Made by a program: the position numbers and the translations under genes. From the NCBI GenBank assembly GCA_045647865.1, contig JAZRMW010000009.1, positions 1-28,430 of the forward strand: a stretch of DNA of 28,430 nucleotides. The letters are read 5' to 3'. Under the pieces are notes generated by a model. The model made no database searches, was not told the origin of the DNA, and worked only from the letters and a program-made list of their open reading frames with translations. This document shows positions 13,816 through 21,523 of this stretch, in pieces. Source of the stretch: Phocaeicola_A sp045647865. Its GTDB lineage: Bacteria > Bacteroidota > Bacteroidia > Bacteroidales > Bacteroidaceae. Numbering within the stretch: position 1 is the stretch's first letter; each line of letters starts with the position of its first letter.

Positions 13816-13933
13816 GGAGTTCAGAAGTTACAGGAGTTCAGACAATAGTTCCGACTATGGCTTTTTACATGGCATTCAATACTATTGTCTGAACTCCTGA
13901 GCGAAGCGAAAACTCCTGTAACTTCTAAACTCC
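13816..13933. repeat. Long double inverted repeat in the intergenic gap
   Basis: Two nested arm pairs are present. CAGGAGTTCAGACAATAGT (13831-13849) pairs perfectly with 13881-13899. A 23-bp arm at 13816-13838 also matches 13911-13933 with one mismatch. The words AGGAGTT, CAGAAG and TTACAGG recur throughout. It probably folds into a long hairpin and may end transcription of the SPFH gene. In style it resembles the repeat at 3817-3903. Confidence 0.6.
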
Positions 13934-13991
13934 TGTAACTCCTTTACTTGCGAAAGTTGAATTATGTGCAAAATTTAAATCCAACTATATA

Positions 13992-15035
13992 ATGAAAAGA
14001 AATTTTATCCTGATGGCTTGCCTGATGATGGCCTTGACAGCCTGTGTGCAAGCAAACAAAACGAGTGCGACAGAACAAGCACAGAGTGAACAACCCGAGA
14101 AGACGCGCCGCTTCCGTACGGACATCCCCCTGGATAGTATCCGCCTGAGTGACCCCTGTATCTTGGCCGACAAGAAGACCAACATGTATTACATGACCGG
14201 TACGGGCGGACTATTGTGGAAGAGTAAGGATTTGGCCCTGTGGGAAGGTCCTTACCGCGTGGCCTTGACCGACACTGCTTCGTGGATGGGAAAGCGTCCG
14301 CAGATATGGGCAGCAGAATTACATGAGTACAAGGGTAAGTACTACTACTTTGCCACTTTCACGAATGAAGCTATTAAGATTGACACCGTGCGTGGCAATG
14401 TCATCCCTCGTCGTGCCAGCCACGTGCTCGTGAGCGACAAGGCCGAAGGTCCTTACCGTCCCATGGCCGACCCGACCTATTTGCCCGACAATCAACCCAC
14501 ACTGGATGGAACTTTCTGGGTGGATACCGATGGCAAACCTTACATGGTATATTGTGGAGAATGGTTGCAAAACTGGGACGGCACCATGGAAAAGATCGAG
14601 TTGAAACCCGACTTGAGCGGTTCCATTGGCGAAGGCAAACTGATGTTCCGCTCCAGTTCATGTCCGTGGAGTCGTGAAACAGAAGATGGCAAACTGCGTC
14701 CCAATAAGGTGACGGATGGTCCGTACCTCTTCAAGACCGGAACCGGTCGTTTGGGTATGATATGGACCAGCTGGGTGGACAATGTCTATACGCAGGGCGT
14801 GGTCTATTCCGAGAGCGGAACCCTTGACGGTCCTTGGGTGCACGAGGCAGAGCCTATCACTCCACCGAACTTCGGTCACGGTATGCTTTTCCAGACCCTC
14901 GAAGGCAAGTGGTTGATGTCAGTTCATAGCCACAAGGATGTGGGTCGCTACATCCGCATCCCCAATCTCTTTGAGGTGGATCTCTCTGGTGACCGCCTTG
15001 TTGTGGGGGCGAAGTATGTGCCGGAGAAGAAATGA
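13992..15035 (+). CDS. Glycoside hydrolase family 43 lipoprotein
   Basis: The 347-residue product has a lipoprotein signal (LTAC, Cys18) and a five-bladed-propeller GH43 domain. Visible active-site regions are RLSDPCI (Asp54, catalytic base), PQIWAAELHEYKGKYYYF (104-120), TLDGTFWVDTDGKPYMVY (Asp172, pKa-tuning residue) and VTDGPYLFKTGTGRLGMIW. In that last motif the general-acid position reads DGP rather than the more usual EGP or EAP. Family members release arabinose or xylose from plant hemicellulose or pectin; the exact substrate cannot be read here. A terminator follows at 15049. A decayed fragment of a second copy lies at 18145-18278. Confidence 0.9.
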   Translation: MKRNFILMACLMMALTACVQANKTSATEQAQSEQPEKTRRFRTDIPLDSIRLSDPCILADKKTNMYYMTGTGGLLWKSKDLALWEGPYRVALTDTASWMGKRPQIWAAELHEYKGKYYYFATFTNEAIKIDTVRGNVIPRRASHVLVSDKAEGPYRPMADPTYLPDNQPTLDGTFWVDTDGKPYMVYCGEWLQNWDGTMEKIELKPDLSGSIGEGKLMFRSSSCPWSRETEDGKLRPNKVTDGPYLFKTGTGRLGMIWTSWVDNVYTQGVVYSESGTLDGPWVHEAEPITPPNFGHGMLFQTLEGKWLMSVHSHKDVGRYIRIPNLFEVDLSGDRLVVGAKYVPEKK

Positions 15036-15048
15036 AATTGTATAAATA

Positions 15049-15079
15049 AAGAAAGGGGTGCATCACGCATCCCTTTCTT
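15049..15079 (+). terminator. Hairpin terminator after the GH43 gene
   Basis: A 13-bp stem AAGAAAGGGGTGC/GCATCCCTTTCTT with one G-T wobble is followed by a T-rich tail. It lies 14 bp past the GH43 stop codon. A remnant of its left half recurs at 18230-18249. Confidence 0.75.
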
Positions 15080-15170
15080 GTTTAACTTTTCCTGTCAAAT
15101 ACAACAACATGGCATATTGAACCCACTTTAAAATTAGGAAGATGTAATACAAAGAAGAATCAATTTGCTG

Positions 15171-15392
15171 TTATATGTCGGAATTATGTTCTTTGACCTT
15201 CCTACGTGAAGTCATCATCAATTCTTTATTCATGGGTATAGCTTCGAGAAGGGGTAAAGAAACCAAGTCTGTTTCTCCCCTTGAAACGATGGAATAAGTT
15301 TGGACTTGATTCTTTTTGGATAACAGGATGACACAAGCATCGTTGTGATATCCTAATCTGCGTGTACATATCTTTTTATATTTTATTGCCAT
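15171..15392 (-). CDS. Hypothetical protein, 73 aa
   Basis: From the ATG at 15392 the frame gives 73 residues, starting MAIKYKKICTRRLGYHNDAC and ending RRKVKEHNSDI. The product is basic, with no signal peptide or membrane span and no motif I recognise. The start overlaps the stop of a 25-codon frame upstream (TAATG), as in translationally coupled genes. Part of the sequence (15241-15271) is repeated exactly at 18248-18278. It may be a real small gene or the end of a frameshifted one. Confidence 0.4.
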   Translation of the reverse strand: MAIKYKKICTRRLGYHNDACVILLSKKNQVQTYSIVSRGETDLVSLPLLEAIPMNKELMMTSRRKVKEHNSDI

Positions 15393-15469
15393 TACTGCTT
15401 TCGGTAAATCCGATGGCAATCATCGAAACATTCGTAAACCAAAATTTCGGCACGTCCATATTTACCCAT
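15392..15469 (-). CDS. Tiny open frame overlapping the 73-aa gene
   Basis: This frame encodes a 25-residue peptide (MGKYGRAEILVYECFDDCHR plus five residues). Its TAA stop shares bases with the ATG of the downstream frame. The same frame stays open upstream to about 15569 without an ATG. It could be a leader peptide, or with its neighbour a single broken gene. Confidence 0.25.
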   Translation of the reverse strand: MGKYGRAEILVYECFDDCHRIYRKQ

Positions 15470-15718
15470 ATCTTTGCAGCGGAATTTTAAACATACATAA
15501 GATGTAGGCAACACGTCTGCAAAAAACCAAGGGAAAGATACGTTGTGACGATGAATCTTCCCCCCATTTTATAAGATATAGCAAATAGAGGATATATGGA
15601 TAAGTTTTTATGCTGTATGACTGTTGGGTTGTATGTGATGAGATCTTTTCAAGAGATTGGTAATGCGCTGTGTGATAACGCAATCATAATAATTATATAA
15701 AAACTATTTCTTTTTAAA
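15470..15718. other. Leader and promoter region of the DASS transporter gene
   Basis: About 250 bp without a convincing gene. I see no good TAnnTTTG match near the transporter start, so its promoter may need an activator, perhaps the LysR protein encoded downstream. No terminator or RNA structure stands out. Confidence 0.3.
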
Positions 15719-17224
15719 ATGTTCAAGTTATTCCAAGGATTCCACATGGTAGAGACCTACCATAAGGAGAAGAAAGAGAAGCGTCTGTCTAAGGACAATC
15801 AAGTGTCACGAATCATCCGTTTGCTGATTCCCGTCATTGTAGCCCTTTGTTTGTGGGCCATGCCGGTTGAAACGTGGGGTATCGAAGGGCTGACTGTTGT
15901 GCAGCACCGTGTCATAGCCATCTTTGTGTTTGCCACATTGATGTGGGTGTTCGAGGCTGTTCCTTCTTGGACCACTTCGGTGGCTGTAGTCACCCTGCTT
16001 CTGCTCACGGTGTCCGACAGTAGTTTATGGTTGTTCTCCGATGTGGAAGGATTAGGGAAAACTATCAAATATACATCGTTGATGCACTGTTTTGCAGATC
16101 CCATCATCATGCTTTTTATTGGTGGATTCATCTTGGCCATTGCGGCGACCAAGACGGGACTCGACACGATGCTGGCTCGTGTGTTACTCAAACCTTTTGG
16201 AACTAAGTCGAAGAACGTCTTATTAGGTTTTTTGGTAGTGACTGCCGTATTCTCCATGTTCTTGAGCAATACTGCAACAGCAGCCATGATGCTTACTTTC
16301 CTGGCTCCAGTTCTTAAGGCACTTCCCGCTGACGGCAAGGGAAAAATTGCTCTTGCCATGGCCATTCCCGTTGCCGCTAATGTGGGTGGTATGGGTACTC
16401 CTATCGGAACTCCTCCAAATGCTATTGCCTTGAAATACTTGAACGACCCGGAAGGACTTAATTTAGGTATAGGCTTCGGTGAATGGATGGCATTCATGAT
16501 TCCTTTTACATTGGTAATGCTCTTTTTGGCTTGGATACTGTTGCTCAAACTCTTTCCTTTCAAACAGAAGACCATCGAATTGAATATTGAAGGCGAAGCC
16601 AAGAAAGATTGGCGTTCCATCATAGTGTACATTACTTTTGCTGTCACTATTCTGCTATGGATGACGGATAAGGTAACGGGTGTCAATGCCAATGTGGTGG
16701 CTATGATTCCTGTGGCAGTATTCTGTCTGATAGGAGTCATCACCAAGCGCGATTTGGAGGAAATCAACTGGAGTGTTCTGTGGATGGTGGCTGGCGGTTT
16801 TGCCTTAGGGGTAGCGTTGAATGAGTCAGGACTTGGCCAAAAGTTGGTAGCTTCCATTCCGTTTGACAATTGGTCGCCCATGGTGGTTATCGTCGGTTCG
16901 GGATTAATTTGTTATGCGATGGCAAACTTCATTTCGCATACGGCCACGGCCGCTTTATTGGTGCCTATTTTAGGAACAGCAGGTATGGCCATGAGTGTTC
17001 AGCTAGCTCCTATGGGGGGAGTAAGCACCCTGTTGATAGGTGTTGCCATCGGTTCTTCTTTGGCTATGGTGTTGCCTATCAGTACTCCTCCTAACGCGTT
17101 GGCACACTCTACCGGATTCATCAAGCAAAAGGATATGGAAGTTGTTGGTATTACCATCGGCATCATTGGTCTGGTACTTGGCTATACTATGCTTATCTTT
17201 TTGGGTACAAGTGGATTGATTTGA
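15719..17224 (+). CDS. DASS/SLC13-family carboxylate transporter
   Basis: The 501-residue inner-membrane protein has about a dozen hydrophobic segments and the two inverted halves typical of divalent-anion:sodium symporters. The first half holds MFLSNTATAAMM and GTPIGTPPNAIALKYL. The second holds FISHTATAALLVPILG and PISTPPNALAHSTGF. The SNT- and SHT-type motifs are the sodium/substrate sites of the family. It probably imports a C4-dicarboxylate or a related anion with sodium ions. A LysR regulator begins 19 bp downstream on the same strand, which suggests that carboxylate supply is sensed by it. Confidence 0.92.
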   Translation: MFKLFQGFHMVETYHKEKKEKRLSKDNQVSRIIRLLIPVIVALCLWAMPVETWGIEGLTVVQHRVIAIFVFATLMWVFEAVPSWTTSVAVVTLLLLTVSDSSLWLFSDVEGLGKTIKYTSLMHCFADPIIMLFIGGFILAIAATKTGLDTMLARVLLKPFGTKSKNVLLGFLVVTAVFSMFLSNTATAAMMLTFLAPVLKALPADGKGKIALAMAIPVAANVGGMGTPIGTPPNAIALKYLNDPEGLNLGIGFGEWMAFMIPFTLVMLFLAWILLLKLFPFKQKTIELNIEGEAKKDWRSIIVYITFAVTILLWMTDKVTGVNANVVAMIPVAVFCLIGVITKRDLEEINWSVLWMVAGGFALGVALNESGLGQKLVASIPFDNWSPMVVIVGSGLICYAMANFISHTATAALLVPILGTAGMAMSVQLAPMGGVSTLLIGVAIGSSLAMVLPISTPPNALAHSTGFIKQKDMEVVGITIGIIGLVLGYTMLIFLGTSGLI

Positions 17225-17243
17225 TTGTTACTTTTTGGCAGAG

Positions 17244-18146
17244 ATGGAACTCAGACAATTGAAATATTTTGTAAAAGCAGCCGAGAAGCTCAATTTTTCG
17301 GAAGCGGCAAAAGCTCTGTTCATTACTCAAAGCACATTGTCGCAACAAATCAGGCAGCTCGAACAGGAGATGAATACTCAACTGTTCGAGCGCAACAGCC
17401 ATGCTGTTTACCTGACCGAATCGGGCAAGGAACTGCTACCATTGGCTTTGCGCACTATTCACATGGCCAACACGTGCATGGAGCGCATTCATGATTTGCA
17501 GCATCTGTTGACTGGAGAACTGAACATCGGTGTGACATTCACTTTTAGCCCTATTTTCACTGAGACGTTGCTCTATTTCATGAAACTGTATCCGCAAGTG
17601 AAACTGAATGTCTATTATAAGCCTATGGCTGAATTGATGGAGATGCTGGAGCGTCATGAGGTGGATTTTGTGTTGGCTTTCAAACCTACCCGAAGTTATG
17701 ACGGGATAGAGTCGCATATCCTGTTCAATAATCATCTGTCTGCCATTGTGAATGAGTCTCATCCTTTGGCTGAAAAAGAACGGGTGACGTTGTCTGAGAT
17801 AGCTGCTTACGATATTGCTTTGCCCGCCCGCGGCTTGCAGGCCCGCAATGCCTTCGAACGTATCCTGTCGCAGCATCCGACCAATCTGCGTGTGATGATT
17901 GAGTTGAACGAAGTTCATATCTTGTTGCAACTGATCAAGCAGAGCGAGCTGGTTACCGTTCTGTCCGAAGCCACCATATACAACAAGCAGGGCGTAAAGG
18001 CTATTCCTATAGATGTACCTGATAATGACATGGTAGGATGTGTACATATGCTGAAAGATGTCTATCGAAAACATTCGGCGCAAGAGTTTATCAAACTACT
18101 GAGCGAATCGAATGCTATCAAAAAGTATATGCAGGCTTGGTTGTGA
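17244..18146 (+). CDS. LysR-family transcriptional regulator
   Basis: From the ATG at 17244 (a TTG at 17235 is less likely) the product has 300 residues. It begins with the LysR winged helix, MELRQLKYFVKAAEKLNFSE (1-20) followed by the recognition helix around ITQSTLSQQIRQLEQEM. A substrate-binding-protein-like sensor domain (about 90-300) starts at GELNIGVTFTF. Such proteins are tetramers that activate neighbouring genes when bound to a metabolite. It follows the transporter gene by 19 bp and is probably co-transcribed with it, so a carboxylate ligand is likely. Confidence 0.92.
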   Translation: MELRQLKYFVKAAEKLNFSEAAKALFITQSTLSQQIRQLEQEMNTQLFERNSHAVYLTESGKELLPLALRTIHMANTCMERIHDLQHLLTGELNIGVTFTFSPIFTETLLYFMKLYPQVKLNVYYKPMAELMEMLERHEVDFVLAFKPTRSYDGIESHILFNNHLSAIVNESHPLAEKERVTLSEIAAYDIALPARGLQARNAFERILSQHPTNLRVMIELNEVHILLQLIKQSELVTVLSEATIYNKQGVKAIPIDVPDNDMVGCVHMLKDVYRKHSAQEFIKLLSESNAIKKYMQAWL

Positions 18147-18278
18147 TTGGACCAGTTGGGTAAATAATGTCTATACACAAGGAGTGGGGGCAAAGTATGT
18201 GCCAGAGAAGAAATAAAAATGTATAAATAAAGGAAGGGGTGCATTACGCTTCGAGAAGGGGTAAAGAAACCAAGTCTG
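18145..18278 (+). pseudogene. Decayed, internally deleted copy of the GH43 3' end
   Basis: Three blocks line up in order with the GH43 region: 18145-18187 with 14759-14802 (roughly 80%), 18184-18249 with 15003-15068 (60 of 66 bases), and 18248-18278 with 15241-15271 (31 of 31). The joints fall on short shared words (GTGG and GC), as expected for slippage-type deletions. Nearly all differences are G to A or C to T in the remnant. It begins in the LysR stop codon. It is probably what is left of a tandem duplication covering GH43 to LysR. Confidence 0.85.
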
Positions 18279-18479
18279 CTTTGCCGTCTTACTGAGAGTG
18301 ACAAAGTCTTAGGAAAGGTAGGTTTTAGTTCTTCGCTTTTGAGCGAGGCGAACAGGGAGATGTCGGATTGATAAAGAAGTTAAGGCAAAAAAAACGATTC
18401 TTGTAATGAGGGAAATGTGAAGAGGAATTCAACAGGCTTCTAAATACTTGTTAAAGATTCAGGTAAATGAGGGCTGGAT
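18279..18479. other. Non-coding stretch after the GH43 remnant
   Basis: I see no gene, terminator or repeat here. It may hold further degraded sequence from the duplicated region. Confidence 0.3.
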
Positions 18480-18511
18480 TTTGTTATATTAGGAAATAAA
18501 GGCTAATTTTG
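18480..18511 (+). promoter_or_regulatory. Consensus promoter before the 127-aa exported protein gene
   Basis: TTTG at 18480-18483, a 20-bp spacer and TAATTTTG at 18504-18511 form a near-ideal Bacteroidetes promoter. The predicted start of transcription is only about 20 bp before the ATG at 18536. Confidence 0.7.
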
Positions 18512-18535
18512 TACCAAAATATTTCCGTGATAGGA

Positions 18536-18919
18536 ATGAAACATTGGCTTAGATATCTGATTCTATTCATTTTTGCGGTGCTCTACTATGATGGCACGGC
18601 AAAAGTTGATGTGTCCATTGAAGATAGTGTGGAAGCAGAATGTGCTGCCAATGTGGTATCTTGTGATACGGGATTTTGGCATACTGAAGCAGAATGGTGC
18701 CTTCCGCCCCGTAATGTCTCTTTTGCAAACAGCCAACGTTTGCAAAGCTCTGTTAAAAGGATAACCTCTACCCAACGGTATATTGGCGGATTCTATAAAA
18801 CCGGAAAAGTTTCAGATGCTGGTTCCCTTCAATTCATTCCTAACAACAATTTAATCTCTTATTCCTTTTTTATCAAGCCTGCCCATCGGTTGATCAGTCT
18901 TGGTAAACTTATCATTTAG
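18536..18919 (+). CDS. Small exported protein, 127 aa
   Basis: Starting at the ATG at 18536, the product has a hydrophobic N-terminal segment (LRYLILFIFAVLYYDG), which may be a signal peptide or membrane anchor. A mature part with three cysteines follows (ECAANVVSC and EWC). I recognise no domain. The promoter at 18480-18511 overlaps a potential upstream TTG start, which rules that start out. It is followed after 99 bp by a membrane protein gene and then a phosphate transporter on the same strand. The function is unknown. Confidence 0.55.
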   Translation: MKHWLRYLILFIFAVLYYDGTAKVDVSIEDSVEAECAANVVSCDTGFWHTEAEWCLPPRNVSFANSQRLQSSVKRITSTQRYIGGFYKTGKVSDAGSLQFIPNNNLISYSFFIKPAHRLISLGKLII

Positions 18920-19018
18920 TGGATTCCTGTTTGTTCGTCCGAATAAATCCCAGCCGGTTTTTCCGATTGGGGATAAACAGAAAATGATTCAATAATAACT
19001 AAATGATAAAACATAATA

Positions 19019-19465
19019 ATGGAAAAGAATTTCGTCAGAGTACGCTCTGTCAAAGACATTGCTGTATTCGTTTCACTCATTGTATTGGGTTGTATCCTTG
19101 TGGCCCTTCCTGTGGGTACAGGTATTAATATTGCAGGTGGCTCTCTTGCTGTCTTAGGAATTGTTCTTGCATTGATTCTGAAATCTGGGTATAAAGATGC
19201 TGATACTAATGAAGGTTACTTCAAAAAGGAGCATTATTTTCAGCAGGAGATGAAGAACCCTCTGTTGTCTGTAATACCTACTATGCCTGAAGTGATTGAA
19301 CTGTCCGAAGAGGACAAAGGCAATGCCGTAAGACTGGATGTTTATTATAGTCAACAAACAGGGAAGGCATATCTCCAATTGTTTGAGTTTGTTCCTTATG
19401 AATACAAGCCCTGCTCAGACATGTTGGAATATGAGTTGTATGAAGTAAAGAGATTGATCAGATAA
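19019..19465 (+). CDS. Two-helix membrane protein, 148 aa
   Basis: Two hydrophobic helices (about residues 12-31 and 35-56) form a hairpin anchor. A soluble C-terminal part of roughly 90 residues follows, with FKKEHYFQQEMKNPLLSVIP and a strand-rich end (DVYYSQQTGKAYLQLFEFVPYEY). I do not recognise the family. It lies 30 bp upstream of an Na/Pi cotransporter on the same strand, so the two are likely co-transcribed, and a role linked to phosphate or membrane transport is possible. Confidence 0.75.
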   Translation: MEKNFVRVRSVKDIAVFVSLIVLGCILVALPVGTGINIAGGSLAVLGIVLALILKSGYKDADTNEGYFKKEHYFQQEMKNPLLSVIPTMPEVIELSEEDKGNAVRLDVYYSQQTGKAYLQLFEFVPYEYKPCSDMLEYELYEVKRLIR

Positions 19466-19495
19466 AAAAGAACTTAGCTGCTAACATTTATTGTC

Positions 19496-21232
19496 ATGGG
19501 ATTTTTTCAGATTTTCACATTATTAGGTGCATTGGGTATGTTCCTTTATGGAATGAACCTGATGAGTTCGGGATTGCAGAAGGCGGCAGGTGAACGTCTT
19601 AGGGGTTTTCTGTCTGCAATGACGTCCAATCCCTTCAAGGGTGTATTGACAGGATTGGGTATCACGTCCGTAATCCAATCTTCTTCTGCAACCACGGTGA
19701 TGGTGGTAAGTTTCGTGAATGCAGGGTTGTTGACTCTCGCCCAGGCTATTGGTGTCATCATGGGAGCAAACATCGGAACCACGGTGACGGCATGGCTTGT
19801 GGCTTGGCTTGGATTCAAGGCAGATATCTCACTTTTGGCTGTCCCGTTGATGCTATTCGGTTTTCTCTTTTCCAACTCCAAAAAGAGTCAGCGACAGAAC
19901 ATTGGTGAACTCATTGTGGGTTTCTGTCTTCTGTTTCTTGGTCTCTCTTTCATGAAGGAGTCTGTGCCGGACTTGAATGAGACACCTGAAGTGTTGGCTT
20001 TTGTCAAGGCTTGGTCGAGCTATGGATTTGGTTCAGTGCTGATATTCCTTGCCTTTGGAACAATTCTGACCCTTGTACTCCAGTCTTCCTCAGCAACGAT
20101 GGCAATTACGCTCATCATGCTCAGCATGGGATGGATTCCGTTCAATATGGCATGCGCTATGGTATTGGGCGAGAATATTGGTACGACCATTACGGCCAAT
20201 ATCGCTGCTTCTGTAGGTAACACACAGGCCAAGCGGGCTGCGATGTCACATACCATCTTTAATGTATTCGGTGTCATTTGGGCATTACTATTGTTCAATC
20301 CGTTTCTCCAAGTGGTAGGCCTTATAACCTCTACGTTGTTCGGATTGCCCAATCCTGCAGTAGAAGGATTTGCGGTAAACACTCCAAACTCGCCCGAAAG
20401 TACCGCTGCTTTGTACGGCCTTTCCATGTTGCATACGTTGTTCAATACCATCAATACTTTTATCCTGGTGTGGTTGGTGAAGTATATCGAAAAGGCTGTT
20501 GTATGGATTGTCAGAGCCCCGAAGAATCAGGAGGGCGAGGTGTTCCGCCTCAAGTATATCTCTGCTGGTCCAATGGCTACTCCTGAATTGGCTACCGAGC
20601 AGGCCTTTGACGAGATTATCCATTTTGCCCAGATTTCCCAAAAGGGACTTGCCTATGCCAAAGATGCTATTTGCGAAACTGATCCTGACAAGTTTGAGGA
20701 ACTCCGTAACAAGTTAGTAAAATACGAGGAAATCTCAGACCGTATCGAATATGAGATTGCGGCATTCCTAAATGCGGTATCTGCAGGCGACATCAGTAAG
20801 GATACTTCAATCAAGGTGAAAGCTATGTATAAGATTATTGGTGAATTGGAGTCGCTTGGTGACTCCGGTGAGTCCATTAGTCGTATCCTCTCCAGACGGA
20901 ATATCCACAACAAGACATTTGACCAGGATACAGTCAAGAAACTGGAAAACATGGCTGATGCGGTAGAGAATGCATACGATGTGATGATAACCAATCTGAT
21001 GGCTGCCCATAAGGGGCAACTCGTTGAAATATCCAATGCCTACAATGCAGAGGAACGCATCAACAACCTTAGAAGCGACCTTCGAGATTCTGAAATTGAA
21101 GCTATCGAGAACAATCGCAAGAACTACCAGACCAGTGTCTATTACATGGACATTGTGAATGCTTTCGAGCGGATGGGTGATTTCCTTATCAATATTTCGC
21201 AAGACTTGGAGCGGGCTTTTGCTCAGAAATAA
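19496..21232 (+). CDS. Na/Pi cotransporter family protein with PhoU-like domain
   Basis: The 578-residue protein has the two inverted QSSSAT repeats of the NptA/SLC34-like family: VIQSSSATTVMVVSFVNAG (from about residue 60) and VLQSSSATMAITLIML (near 197). They are set among some eight to ten membrane helices, with NIGTT loops after each. From about residue 355 a soluble helical domain (FDEIIHFAQISQKGLAYAKD and later helices) looks PhoU-like. It probably takes up phosphate with sodium ions in the inner membrane; the PhoU-like tail may sense or gate. It follows a small membrane protein by 30 bp. Confidence 0.92.
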   Translation: MGFFQIFTLLGALGMFLYGMNLMSSGLQKAAGERLRGFLSAMTSNPFKGVLTGLGITSVIQSSSATTVMVVSFVNAGLLTLAQAIGVIMGANIGTTVTAWLVAWLGFKADISLLAVPLMLFGFLFSNSKKSQRQNIGELIVGFCLLFLGLSFMKESVPDLNETPEVLAFVKAWSSYGFGSVLIFLAFGTILTLVLQSSSATMAITLIMLSMGWIPFNMACAMVLGENIGTTITANIAASVGNTQAKRAAMSHTIFNVFGVIWALLLFNPFLQVVGLITSTLFGLPNPAVEGFAVNTPNSPESTAALYGLSMLHTLFNTINTFILVWLVKYIEKAVVWIVRAPKNQEGEVFRLKYISAGPMATPELATEQAFDEIIHFAQISQKGLAYAKDAICETDPDKFEELRNKLVKYEEISDRIEYEIAAFLNAVSAGDISKDTSIKVKAMYKIIGELESLGDSGESISRILSRRNIHNKTFDQDTVKKLENMADAVENAYDVMITNLMAAHKGQLVEISNAYNAEERINNLRSDLRDSEIEAIENNRKNYQTSVYYMDIVNAFERMGDFLINISQDLERAFAQK

Positions 21233-21342
21233 ACAGATTTTAGAACGGATTTATCACTTTACTTAAGAAAGCTTCACGGATTCCGCGGCTTGTATATACC
21301 GTGTAATTTGTGACCAATAGGTCAAATGTCCATCCGTGTTTT

Positions 21343-21390
21343 GCGAGGGGAGCATAGTGTTCTGTGCGACGGAGGCCGTAGGCTCCCCGC
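21343..21390. other. GC-rich segment with two alternative hairpins
   Basis: GGGGAGC (21347-21353) can pair with GCTCCCC (21382-21388). The loop also contains GGAGGCC, which can pair with GGCTCC (21381-21386) instead, so the two structures exclude each other. It is clearly richer in GC than its surroundings. It could be part of a terminator or a small RNA, but no promoter was found. Confidence 0.3.
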
Positions 21391-21447
21391 CTAAAATTGT
21401 AGTTGCTCTGCTCCTTATTTCGAACTCACATCAAGTAGCACTCTAAC

Positions 21448-21493
21448 AAGAAGTGGAGTACAGCCACAAAACAAAGGCTATACTCCACTTCTT
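21448..21493. terminator. Strong bidirectional terminator hairpin
   Basis: AAGAAGTGGAGTA plus AGCC (21448-21465, one bulged C) pairs with GGCTA and TACTCCACTTCTT (21476-21493) around a short A-rich loop. It stands between the convergent phosphate-transporter and esterase genes and could serve both. Confidence 0.75.
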
Positions 21494-21523
21494 AAGGTTG
21501 TAGGACTCTGTATCTTTACATTT

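Noticed and set aside
15799..16881. Minus-strand 360-codon frame
   Set aside because: Antisense to the DASS transporter; the product is rich in Thr, Met and Pro without domains, as expected for the mirror of a membrane protein gene.
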